Assembly: GCF_026210795.1 (NCBI RefSeq) | Contig: NC_089442.1 | Location: 372,001-436,000 of the forward strand | Length of the DNA stretch: 64,000 bases | Source: Rhizophagus irregularis | Taxonomy: Eukaryota > Glomeromycota > Glomeromycetes > Glomerales > Glomeraceae | Direction: 5' to 3' | Part shown: in pieces, positions 24,795-36,480 of the stretch | How the letters are laid out: every line of letters begins with the position of its first letter | Position numbering within the stretch: position 1 is the stretch's first letter | The notes under the pieces: generated by a model | The model's database searches: none | The model's input: only the letters and a program-made list of their open reading frames with translations | Told to the model about the DNA's origin: nothing | Program-made: the position numbers and the translations under genes

Positions 24795-27700
24795 GTGACA
24801 TATATTACGTAATTTCTTAGGGGGTGGGGGGTAATTAGTTATATTAGTAGAAATCTTACGTTACACTGATCTGTATATCATGTGATCTATGGTCATAATC
24901 TGATTCGCCGTAAACATTTTTTTTTTAATTTTCGGAAAAAAATTTTTAATTAAATTAAATTGTTTTGTATTTTTAATTTAATATACGTAATTTATATTGC
25001 ACAAAATTTTAGATATTATGTACTCAGTTAAATAATAGTGATAGTTTTATAGAAAATCTGCGTTTAAGATATTCTTGCAGTATATTCCTTTTTTAATGTA
25101 CCGCTATTGCAAATAAAACTGAAATATACTTTACATTTTACGTATTTTTTACTTTAATTTTTCAAAGTGAGACAAAATTTTCAATTTAATTATTCAAATA
25201 TATATTCACTCCCCATCTGACATGTATTCTCTTAAACCAAGTTGAATTTTATTAGATGGGACAATATGTTCTGGTTGTTGTGAAGGTAAAAGAGAAAAAT
25301 CATCAAGAATCATAGAATTTTGTTTAACCTGATCCTTTTTTGGGCGTCCTCGAGTAGCAGGATGTGCTGTGCGTTTGTGATTTGTCAAAAAGGCAAGAGT
25401 AGGAAAATATTTTTGACAGACGGAACAACAAAGACGTGAGTACATATTTTTATCAATAGATGGACAATCAGCATCATAGCCTGGTATTTTCAAAAGATCA
25501 CAATATTGAAGAATGTGAATAGGATTCATAAAATGTCCATCTCTAGCTTTGGTGACAGGTGGCAAGAAACCATTGTTGTTTTGTAGAAAGTCCATGGCTT
25601 CTTCAGCTCTAGGTGGTCCACAACAACTTGTATTTTTACAGCGCTTGATATCAACCGAATAGGTGCACAAATTACAATGTGTTTCAATCCAAGACCATGG
25701 TACAAAACATTCCGAGAAGGTATTTGCATCCTCTTCATTTTTTTTGAATTTTTTTCTCGTCTTTTTAATTCTTCTGCCCTTTCTTTATCTGTACCTTCAA
25801 ACTTTATATTTTCAAATGGATTAGTAAGTGTATCTACATAATGGACATCAACTTTCTTTCCAAAAATCAAATCACGACTCCAAATATCACACAAGGTTTC
25901 TCCCGCATATCGAAAATTTTGAGTAGCCAATTCTGGATTTATTACTCTTCCTTGTGTATTCAAATGTATACCAAAATGGTCGATTGGCAATGTGACACCA
26001 GCAAGTTTTCCAGACAATGTCGCCATACCTCTTTCCACAGGATTATATTTTGATTGTCCTGGAGCATGCGTCCTTACACTTAAATAATCTAAATCAAATT
26101 TCTTGAAGAGATGACAATATGCTTTTATATTTTTTAAAAATCTAGGATTTTCATCTGGTCCTCCATCCACCAACAATATCCAAATAGGTCGAATATTTCC
26201 ATTTATTTTTAACACATCATCGTATTTGGAATCCATGGTAAGACTATTAAGGTCTTGCATATGAGTAACTGAAGACGTACCAAGAGACCACTGAGGACGT
26301 ACAAAAATTGCCAGTTGTCCTGTTTGAAGTGCATCATTTGAATCACTTGGCTTTATCATCAAATATACTGATGGAATTAATTTTTGCCCATATCCAGTAG
26401 GAAAATCATGATCCGCTACACATATGGGTTCATTAACTGATTGTAGTGTATGAAAAGTCCGGCCTACTGCAGGTATTCCTAAGCCTATTTTCGCCTTGTC
26501 ATCTTGAGAAATAATAACACTCATATCAGCAAATAATGAAGCAAATTGTCTTGCACATTTAACAGATGCAAGACAGTAATGTACATCAGGATGTTCTCGC
26601 ATTTCAGTACGTGAAACTCCAGCTACTGCAACCCATGCCGGATGATGATGTGCTCTTGCAGCAATTGAATTGGCTTGATGAGGCAATAGATAATTATTTA
26701 ATGTGGTTCGTGCCATATATACATTGTATCTTTCTTCAAGATTTTTACGCAAGTTTTCAACTATACGCACTTTAACTACTTCCTTCCTTCGTTTTGCATC
26801 AGCTGATCCAAATTCAACTGAATTATGAATTTGATCATGCAAGTCTGGGTATTTAAAGAGAATTGGAGGCCGACCACGTCCATCATATCGCACAACTTCC
26901 TGATCTTCAGTAAGCATTTTTAATTTTTTCGCTCTACAATCTTGAACATACTTTGCATTTCTTTTTAACTTCATGATTTTGTCTTTATTAGAGCTAATTT
27001 CAGTTTGAAGATCATTTATTTTTATGTACATATCATTTCGGATTTGAGGGTCAGTTGTAATATTGCAAATTTGCTCTAATTCGGCTATCTTTCTTTCAAT
27101 CATTTTGATCTCATCAGTTGCTCTCCTTTGGGCTGATGCATTTGGTGAAATTTCCAGTGTTGAGTCTATGGAATGAATGATAGGAGGGGTGGAATGGGAT
27201 CTTCTCTTGGTATAGAATGCTTTGATATTACTGTTCGTATATCATACAAGTTAAAGGGAGTTGCCAGGTATTGTTTAATTATATCTTCAATTTCTGTAGA
27301 ATTTTTGTTTTTAATTTTATTCCATTCTTGTGCTGCTTCACGGCAAACATCAGCACGGTTTGGAGTATAATTTGCAGTTTTTACCATGATGCTATATACA
27401 TAAGCATTGGAAAATTCTTGATATTTATTTATAGGTGAGCGATATATTGGTTTTTTATTAAATTTAGAAGAAAATATTTGACGACTCATTTTCGATATTA
27501 ATATGATGTATTAAATTTAAAAAAATATTAAAATATGAAATAAGCCAAGTGGAAGATAAAAGTTTCGCAGCGCGTCAAAGTATTTCGCGAAACTTGCAAT
27601 GAAACCGTGATATAAAATGATCGGCATGTTACATTAAGGAGTTTAATAATTGTAATTTTTCGAAATTTAAACATTTTGATAGAAAATAAATTTTGGATTG

Positions 27701-28017
27701 TTTTTAAATTCGCATGAAAATTTATTAATTTTTTTTCGAAATAAAGCCATTTTAAATATATTTGGATATATGTAAAATAAATATATATATATACAAATTT
27801 AAACTTAAATATCTTGAAAATCTGGATGAAACATCAAGAATCCAAAGAAAAAGAGAATAGAAATCGTATTGACAGAATGACTTTATTTAATCATAGAAGT
27901 GAATCAACCGGAAATTTTATAAAGTTGATAAAAATGTCACGTGATTGAAGATCATATCTTACATGGGGGTGGGGGGTAAGCGTTTATATTAAATTGATAT
28001 TACGTAATATATGTCAC
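24795..28017 (-). mobile_element. DDE transposon nested in the hAT-like element
   Basis: Bounded by a 19-bp inverted repeat, GTGACATATATTACGTAAT at 24795-24813 and its complement at 27999-28017. It encodes the transposase at 25206-27489 on the minus strand. The G-rich block GGGGGTGGGGGGTAA lies near both ends, in the same orientation. A target duplication is not clearly resolved (GGCC versus TGCC flanks). Confidence 0.75.
25206..27489 (-). pseudogene. DDE transposase with DGGPDENPR signature, two frame changes
   Basis: Three overlapping frames make one protein. Frame 1 (27489-27166) starts MSRQIFSSKFNKKPIYRSPI. Frame 2 (to 25526) carries a coiled N-terminus, YDGRGRPPILFKYPDL, SQDDKAKIGLG (likely first Asp), LVDGGPDENPRF (second Asp) and KYNPVERGMATLSGKLAG (Glu). 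Frame 3 (25670-25206) carries TSCCGPPRAEEAMDFL, NNGFLPPVTKARDGHF and a zinc-finger-like CCSVCQKYFP...HKRTAH. Such proteins are known in animal and fungal genomes as transposon products; I cannot give a superfamily name safely. Frame 2 to 3 changes at an A8 run near 25740 and frame 1 to 2 near 27175. Both are -1 shifts, so either decay or programmed frameshifting. Confidence 0.7.
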
Positions 28018-30115
28018 TGCCTAACTCAAAGTCTTTATAAGCATCAGCCTACATATAAATCACTACAAGAATCTAATACAAAATTAAAAGCTGATTTTAA
28101 AAAGCTTCACCGACAAAATCAAACTTTGATTAGAAAAACACAATCACTTGGAGTTCAAAATAGACATCTTCATAATCAGAAACCAAATTATATATCTAAA
28201 ATCCGTTCTTTAGTTCGATGCTCTCATCAAATCTCTAATGCAACATTTCAAAAAAAAATTAAATCTATCTTTGAAGTTAACAAATGCAGCTATACATCTA
28301 ACACTGTTTGGCTTGCAACTAGTATCTCGCAAGTTGGTCAAGTATCATTACATTCAACAGTAGAATGCATGAAATTAATTTATGAGTTTTTAATTGGAGA
28401 ACCCCCACAAAATTGGATATCAATTTCAACATTGCGTACTTGGCATCAAAACGTTTCAAAATTACATGTTAATGCTCAAATCTGTCAAGTTGCCAATACC
28501 TCAGTATTTGGAATTATGGTTGATGAATCAACAAGAGGTGAAACCAAAAATTTTGTTATGTGTTATCAATTCTGGGATCAAAAAAATCAGACACCAGCTG
28601 TAGTTATAAGACGGCTTCAAGATATTCAAAAGTGTAATGCAGAAACTGTATGTGATACTGTCATTGAAAATATTAAACAAGATAGTTTAGATCTCACCAA
28701 ATGTGTGCTATGGACAACTGACAACACAGCTTATATGTCAGGAGATAAAGGTGGTGTGATTACACTTTTTAATAAGAAAACAGGCTTAAAATCATCACGA
28801 ATTGGATGTGGACTCCACATAATTCAAATTGTGCTTAATCATTTTGAGCTAGCAGCATTTAGAAAACTATCAAATGGAACTGGTTTTTCAAAAAAATCAC
28901 ATCTGTATAATTTACTTTATTTGGCATGGAATTTACATGATGGATACAATGCAAGCGATAAAGACAAACCACTTAATATAAATTCTCAAATTATTAAAAA
29001 TCTTTATGATGGATTACTAGGATTCCATTACAACCAATATCAATTACCTTTTCATTCTCGATGGGGCTATGAATTACAAATAGCAAAACAATATTTAAAT
29101 CGTCATGCTGCTCATATTGAATTTACAAATTGGTTCATTGAAAAACTGGAAATTCGTAAAACTACTCCTAAGACTTATCTTGAAAATTGGCATCTTTTTA
29201 AAACTTGGCTAGTTGATCCAAAATTAAACATTCAAGTTAAATGTTTAGTAAACTTCGCTGAACATTTTTATGAGTCTCTAGTGCAATTCATGGTAAAACA
29301 AGATCCTATTCCATGGCTGTATCAAAATGATCAGTTAATTACATTACCTCCTGGCCGGCGTGCTCATAAGATGCCAGATAAAGTATTTGAATGGTATGAG
29401 TTTCTCAAAAACCTTACCAATAACTTTTGATATGTTTTTTTCTGATCAACTTACAGAAGCTGCAGATTCATTATCTAGCAAGGAATTTGAGATTCTTTTT
29501 AATGATTTAGAATATGGCATTATAGAGGCTTTAAAACATTTTGAAAAATGGTTATTACAATGGCTTCATTTGCCATTAGCAGTTTGTCATCTTGGTGGAA
29601 ATAATGCTCAACCATTTGCATCTAGTTTTTATCATGTTATTCTTCAAAAGCCTTGGATTTCTTTGCCTTCAGATTTGGAATTACGCTTTGCACAGGATTT
29701 GGAGGGTGATATAAATAATGGAATAACAAATGACTTTGGTTTGCGTGAATTGCTATTGCATAACAATGATTTTCTTGAAGAATTTAAACGATTCTGTAGT
29801 TGCGATGATCCAAAGTTATACAAATTTCTTAATCTTTATGATTTCGTTAAAAATCATATTTATTTCATTGTTATCTGCCAACAACAGGTGGAGGGATTAT
29901 TCAATAAACTAGATTTGAAGACACACCCGAATATGTCACCAGCAGTAAAACAATCAAAGCTTCGTTTATCATCAGATAAGATCACAAAAGAAAATCTGAA
30001 CGATGGATTTAAAGATATACGAAAACAAAAAACTAAGTCAAGAAGAACTCCACTCCAAGAAGTCCAATTTGGACCTAATATTGCGTCAACTCTTCTTAAA
30101 CAAATTCTTGACTAA
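28018..30115 (+). pseudogene. hAT-like transposase, central and C-terminal part
   Basis: Continues the frame broken at 24794: CLTQSLYKHQPTYKSLQ, a coiled segment, then GIMVDESTRGETKNFVMCY (compare hAT VDESTD), CVLWTTDNTAYMSGDKGGV, RIGCGLHIIQIVLNHF (CxxH block), LPFHSRWGYELQIAKQYL and PPGRRAHKMPDKV. A one-base shift at about 29425 (AACTTTTGAT) moves it to a second frame that carries ITFDMFFSDQLTEAADSLSS and the C-terminal QQVEGLFNKLDLKTHPNMSP, ending at 30115. The RNase H-like layout fits hAT. It is inactive as read because of the nested insertion and the frameshift. Confidence 0.7.
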
Positions 30116-30457
30116 TAATTAAAAATATTTACTTAAAACGAAATATAAAATATAATTTGCTGATAAAATAATTAATGGTTTGTAAATACAGTACAAATTA
30201 TATACAGTATAAATGAAAAAAATAAATTTTTTTATGTACAAAATAATTTTTTTTTTCACGTGTAAAAAAATCTTCAATAGTAAATTTTTATATGGTACTA
30301 CATATAGTTTTGATTTAATTAGTTGACAGCACACCCCAACGTCACATGCTGGACGGACATCTGGATATTGCATGAACTGATGAACATTAAAATATACACT
30401 TCATAAAAATAAAAAATAAAAAATAGTGTATTGTATCAGATATTATCTGTTTTTAAG

Positions 30458-30846
30458 CCCTATAAAAAAAAAATTCTTTAAAATGTACTTAAAATATACT
30501 TATGTATTTTTTTAAAATATACTTAAAATATACTTATATATTTTAAAATATACCTAAAATATACTTAACATTTTAAAATATACTTAAAATATACTTAAAA
30601 TTGCAATTTTAAGTATATTTAAAGTATAAAATTTTGCACTTAAATTATACTTAAATTATATTTAAATTGCAATTAAGTATATTTTAAATGTAATTTAAGT
30701 ATAAAATTTTATACTTTAAATGTACTTAAAATTGCAATTTTAAGTATATTATAAGTACATTTAAAAATTTTAAGTACATTTTAGATATATTTTAAAATAT
30801 ATAAGTACATTTTAAGTATATTTTAAAGAATTTTTTTTTCATAGGG
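30458..30846. mobile_element. CCCTATAAAA-ended foldback MITE (389 bp)
   Basis: Ends CCCTATAAAAAAAAAATTCT and the inverted complement at 30820-30846. The interior is made of repeated TTAAAATATACTTAAAATATA and its complement, so nearly the whole element can fold back. Flanked by AAG on both sides, a possible 3-bp target duplication. Confidence 0.75.
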
Positions 30847-30849
30847 AAG

Positions 30850-31445
30850 CAGTAATCTCAGTTATTGAGCATTTATAAAACTTTTATTTACATAAATAAT
30901 TATACAATTATAGAATTTGTTGAAGTAATTGCACTATAAAGTACTATAGTTATTAGTGTCCCAAATATCTAAGATGTTTAATTGCTTAATGTCACTACAC
31001 TTGAGCCATTACGCGTGTATCAGGTATGTCAGCATCAATCTATATGGTCAATGCCTATAATCCATTGTTTAAAAATTTGTTCAACATAATCCATTCCTAT
31101 ATATTTGCGAATCATATGACACAGAGGTTAATTTTATAAAAAAAAAGCCAAAGGTTAATAGAGCATTTGAAATATTTGAAATTAAGGTAATTAAAACTTA
31201 TTTGTCAATAAACTTACCCTGGATCACATTGTTGTTAATAATTTTTTATACCCTTCATTATTAAAATTGATGTACATTTTAACACGAAATCTTCAACATT
31301 TTATTTGATGCATTCAAATTATGTGTCTGTAGAAATAATGAATGGAATTTAACCAAGAGATAATGACACAACCAACCATTCACTGTTTTAAGAAAAAGTT
31401 AGGATGTAAATTAACTAATTGCTCTATATTGTTTATGCCAAAATG
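30850..31445. other. intergenic, nothing recognised
   Basis: Lies between two related MITEs. No coding similarity was seen. Confidence 0.4.
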
Positions 31446-31599
31446 CCCTATAAAAAAGTTTGTGCTAAATTTGTGCCAAATGGGGATATTTTGTTTAGAA
31501 TTTGTTCAAATTTTATATTATTTTTTAGTACAAATTTCGAATAAATGTTGTATGATTAGCCCGTTTGGCACAAATTTAATACAATCCTTTTTTATAGGG
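31446..31599. mobile_element. CCCTATAAAA-ended MITE (154 bp)
   Basis: Ends CCCTATAAAAAAG and CTTTTTTATAGGG are exact inverted complements, and the inner words TTTGTGCCAAA and TTTGGCACAAA also pair. Flanked by ATG on both sides. Same terminal motif and 3-bp flank size as 30458-30846, so probably the same superfamily. Confidence 0.75.
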
Positions 31600-32565
31600 A
31601 TGATATTTCAAAATATTTTTTAGGTAAATGGTACGGTATAGAAAAAATCGCTATTAACGAAAATTTTTTGTAATTTTTATTTATTTACTTTTAGTTTGTA
31701 ATGATCTGCCAATCACTTCTTCCCGATCTAAAAATTTCTGGCCCTCCCCTTAAATACAAAAACATAATCAAGAAATCACCGGCACATAATCAAAATTTGA
31801 GATTTTAGAAGGAAATAATCATATGGCGTATCCCATTCTAAAAATACATAAAAATTTTTCTGGGGTGACCGAGTCACCCCAGACCCCCTTCTTAGGCTTT
31901 TTTTCTTATTAACTATGATATATATAGTTATGGTAACCTTTTAAAAAAAATTATTTGTTAAAAAAAAGATCATCACATTTATTTAGTATTAAAAAAATCT
32001 AAGATATCTTCTATCTTTATATTTATTTATATATTTATATTTATTTATTAAAAGTTTCGTATTTACTTATAAAAAATGTGTTAAAAAGTTATTCATATTG
32101 TTACTAGTATTTATTAAAAAAATTATTAATGAATTTATTATGAGATTTTCACTCCTCCCGAATATTTTGTAATCTTTTTCTCTATGACCGACTCCTAACG
32201 AACTAAATTTTCAAAGCTTAAAGGGCCATCATAATCTCATTAATTTATTAGGAAAAAATTAGATACCAACATGCACTTGTTCTCTAGTTAATTTTTGATA
32301 ATGACATACAATAAAATGAATACCAGTATAATTAAGCATATTTTATAATCAATGTTAAATAAAATATAATATATAAAGTAAGAATATTAGTTAATTAATT
32401 CCTAATTACCAAAATATAAAATATTAAATGTAATCTTAATAAATAATAAATATCAAGGCATGCCGCGACTGCCGCATGTACTGTAAAATACTTATTACAA
32501 TATTTTGTCTTACCTTATAATATTATATTTGATTTCAAAAGTAACAATAATATTCTAATTTTAGC
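31600..32565. other. intergenic with a perfect small hairpin
   Basis: The hairpin at 31859-31883 has 11-bp arms TCTGGGGTGAC / GTCACCCCAGA with loop CGA. It is likely the end of a decayed element. The rest is AT-rich 3' flank of the kinase gene. Confidence 0.5.
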
Positions 32566-35500
32566 TTAATCTTCAATCGCACAGTCTAAGCCTTCACGCC
32601 ATTCAGTAGTAAATGGATTGAGTAATCGAGAAGTATAATAAGCTTGTGAATGGGTATTTAATTGGCTATTTTCAGCAGGTAAAAGATTTACTATTCTATA
32701 TTCTTCTACTTTGTCAATAAATTCTTCATTTTCATCTGAATTAAATAATTCAATAAATTTAACTACTTCAGCAGCATTTGGTCTATTATCTAGATTTGAA
32801 TCCCAACACCTTTTCATTAAATCAATATAACATTTTGGTGCTTCTGATTCACTTATTTCAGGTCTAATTCCTTCTCTACAAATATCTAATACTAAGTAAT
32901 GATCATGTGCACAATTAGAAAAAGGTTGCCTTCCTGTTGCTACAAAATACATAATCATACCAAAACTATATATATCTGCTGCTTGAGTATAAGGTTTTCC
33001 TTTTAATACTTCAGGAGCTACATAAGGCATAACTCCATAAGTATTTGTTTCATCTATATTACTAACATCTCCACATAATCCCATATCTGAAATATATAAA
33101 TAAAAATCACTATTTCCAGTACCTGAGATAATATTATCAGTCGCAAATGATAATAATATATTTCCTATATGAAAATCACGATGAGCCATTCCATTTTTAT
33201 GAATTTTCATAAGACCTTTAATAATATCTTTTAATATAAGTAATTTTTCTTCCCAATTCCAATTTCTATTGATATTATTATAACTATTTAAATTTCCAAT
33301 ATTTGCATATTGAAGAACCATAATATATTCTTTTGTGTCCGGATTTTGAGATAAACCATATATTTTAAGAACACAATCATCATAATTAATATAATAAGCT
33401 TTAACCTATAAGAATATAATAAAAAAAATTATTATTATATAGAAGGATATACAGTATAATCAAATTCAGAGAAAAGTTTATACCTCATTTATAAATTCAT
33501 CAGTAATATATTGTGAATTATATAAAACTTTCAAAGCAACTTCTTTATCAGGCTTCCTATTGTATTTCTTTTCATTATATTTTAATGGACCATTAAACCA
33601 TATTGCTGAATATACTATAGCAAAACCACCTTTTCCTATTTCTTTGATATTATCAAATTGATTATATGGTATCCATTCAACTATTCCATCCTTCCATGTA
33701 TTAATTTCTAATTGGATTTCCTGAATAAATTTATCAATTTTTTTATTTCCACTTGTCCAGTTATTAAAGTTTTGTTTTAAATTATTTATTTGACATGATT
33801 TACACCATTGTTGGTATGAATCTGTATATTGATTGCTGCAATTTTCACAAAAATTATTTTGAATAATCATAACATAATCATTTGTATCTGAATTATAAGA
33901 TATCCCAAATATATTAGGAATATTATATTCACTATCATTAATTGAATATGATTTAGCCTTTAAAAAATATATAAAAAGTTAAAAAATTATTATAAAAATT
34001 TCTTAAATTAGATTACAAGAATTAAAAATTCCATACCTCACTTATAAATTTACTAGTAATATTTTGTGAATCATTTAAACATTTTAAAACAACTTCCTTA
34101 TTAGATATTCTTTCATATCCTTTTTTACCATATTTATTATAATTTAATGGACCATCTATCCATCTTGCTGAATATATTGTGACAGAATCATTTTTGCTTA
34201 TTTCTTTAATATCAATAAACTGTTCATATGATATCCATTCAATTATTATATCATCACAATTATTAATTTTCAATTGCATTTCTTGAATGAATTCATCAAT
34301 TTCTTCATTTCCACTGGTCCATTTTGTGAAATCTTGTTTCAAATCATTTATTTTACATGATTTACACCATTTATAAGATATATTTGAATAATAATTACCA
34401 CAGTTTTCACAAAATTCATTAATAAGAACCATAATATAATCTTTTGTATCCAGATTTTGGGATATTCCATATATTTTAGGAATATTATTTTCGTATCTTT
34501 TAATAGTATATGATTTAGCCTATTAAAACATATATAGTTAATATAATGAAAAATAAGAAATTACAAAGAGATTAAAATTTTCATACCTCATTTAAAAGTT
34601 CATTAATAATAATTTGTGAATTATAGAAACACTTTAAAGCGACTTCTTTATTAGGTATTCTGTTATATTCCTCTTTATCATCTTCATATTCTAATGGGCC
34701 ATTTATCCATACTGCTGAATATATTATAGTAATATCATCATTACCTATTTTTTTGATATCATTAAACTGATTATATGGTATCCATTCAACAATTATATCA
34801 CTATAACTTTCAATTTTCAATTGCATTTTTTGAATGAATTCATCAATTTTTTTATTTTCACTGGTCCAGTTTGAAAAATTTTGGTTTAAATTATTTATTT
34901 TACATGGTTTACACCATTTAATAGGTATAGCATTTGTATATTGGACACCACAAATTTCTGTATATTGATTACCACAATTTTCACAAAAAGCATCATCAAG
35001 AACTATGATATAATCTTTTGTATCTGGATTTTGGGATATTCCATATATTTTAAGAATATCAATTTTGAAAGTATCAGTAGAATATGATTTAACTAGCTAA
35101 AAAAAAATAATAATAATAAATATATATATATATATATATATATAAATTATTATAATAAAGGATTTTTTAAATTAAATTAAATAAGAATTAGAAATTTTTT
35201 ACCTCATTTAAAAATTCAGTTGTAATATTTTGTGAATTATTTAAATATTTTAAAGAAACTTTCTTATTAGGCATTCTTTTTTCATAATTTCCATCATAAT
35301 CATCATAATTTAATGGACCATCCATCCATCTTGCTGAATATATTATAGTAGAATCATCTTTGCCTATTTCTTTGATATCATTTAACTGATTATATGGTAT
35401 CCATTCAACAACTATATCCTTATAACTCTCAATTTTCAATTGCATTTTTTGAATAAGTTCATCAATTTTTTCATTTCCGCTTAAATTTACAAAATTTTTC

Positions 35501-35598
35501 TTAATATTATTTATTTCGCATGGTTTGCACCATTTAGCAAATATATGTCCGAATATTTCACCACAATTTTTACATTTAATATCATCATATGACGACAT
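32566..35598 (-). CDS. TKL-like kinase with four tandem ribbon/N-lobe modules
   Basis: Predicted complement(join(32566-33405, 33484-33957, 34037-34519, 34587-35096, 35203-35598)), 900 aa. All four introns (67-106 bp) are phase 0 and sit at the same place after ...(F)L/INE. Each of four modules has a C..C...WC..C ribbon, a TSGNxxIDEFIQ helix and a kinase N-lobe (EWIPYNQF..IKEIGK, VALK-type Lys). The first three end at the hinge (YIMVL) and go straight into the next ribbon, and their Gly loops are degenerate (IGKDDST, IGNDDIT, ISKNDSV). Only the fourth is intact (GKGGFAIVY, Lys606). It is followed by the single C-lobe with HRDFHIGN (Asp698), ISDMG (Asp728) and VAPE. A Ser/Thr or Tyr kinase is likely. 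The first modules may be pseudo-N-lobes for binding. Alternative: the duplicated exons are used alternatively, not together. Confidence 0.75.
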
Positions 35599-36395
35599 GA
35601 TTTTTTTTACAAAAAGTTAGATGGAAATTAAAAAAAAAAAATTGATCGGCATAATGTAGTAAAAAAAAGTCTTGTGTGATGATGTGTCCATATTTGTATG
35701 ACAAATAAAGTCTGACAATACAGATCTTTACTCGCTTTAGAACATAGTTAAAAAATCTATAAACTAATAATTTTAAAAAAATCATGCATGAAAGTAAACA
35801 ATTTACTATATTATTATATACTTGTTTAACATGCTAATTATGAACGGACCGGAATTAAATGTTATTAATTACTAAAAATGGAAGATCATTTTGGCCTAAC
35901 ACCTCCCCTTCAGGAAATTACGTAATTTCTGGTACTCCCCTTATAAGGGATGTTTTATTTATTGACATTATTAGAATATTTAGAGTTTAATATTGAATAT
36001 AATTTCATAAACAAGACGTACAAGAATCTTTTTCTGAAACTTAAATAACTCAAGATATGATGCTTATCATCTTTTGTGTTTTGTGAATTGAAAATTCAAA
36101 CGGAAACGATATAAAATACCTATATATATACATTAAAGGGAATTGTATAAAGAAAGTTAACACTCGATTGAAAAGATTTACTTTACATAGTAATTTATTT
36201 TATTTTATTTTATTTTTGCTAATATTTTCCGAGTCGCAGTTTAACTATTTTTATGAATTAAATTTTTAAAATTTTTTATCATTATTGTGTACCAATTTTT
36301 TTTGGTTATAGTTACACCGTTTGATTAACGGTTAAACTAGCAGCCGACTTCTGTGCAACACATCATTGCATAAGAATTTATATTATGAAGTTAAA
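35599..36395. other. 5' flank of the multi-module kinase
   Basis: Includes a palindromic AGGAAATTACGTAATTTCTG near 35911 in a C-rich context, possibly a transposon terminus. No gene. Confidence 0.4.
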
Positions 36396-36480
36396 TGTAA
36401 AAATTGGAATGATTTTTATACGAATATAGAACACAAATGGTGTAAGCCATGTTAAATAAATAAAGCGAATAGATAGCCTT
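36396..36480 (+). pseudogene. relic of kinase-family Cys ribbon
   Basis: Reads CKNWNDFYTNIEHKWCKPC then a stop and INKAN, matching the N-terminal ribbon of the neighbouring kinase family (CxxC...KWCKPCxINN) with the second Cys changed to Trp. Opposite strand to the kinase at 32566-35598. No kinase domain follows. Confidence 0.55.

Larger units (their letters stand above)
23996..30338 (+). mobile_element. hAT-like DNA transposon, split by a nested element
   Basis: Terminal inverted repeats of about 30 bp begin TGGGGTGTGCTGTCAACTAA at 23996 and end as its complement at 30338. Both flanks carry ACGTCACAT (23987-23995 and 30339-30347), a 9-bp (or overlapping 8-bp) target duplication. The transposase is hAT-like, interrupted at 24795-28017 by another transposon and also frameshifted at about 29425. 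Without the insert it would be about 3.1 kb. Confidence 0.85.
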
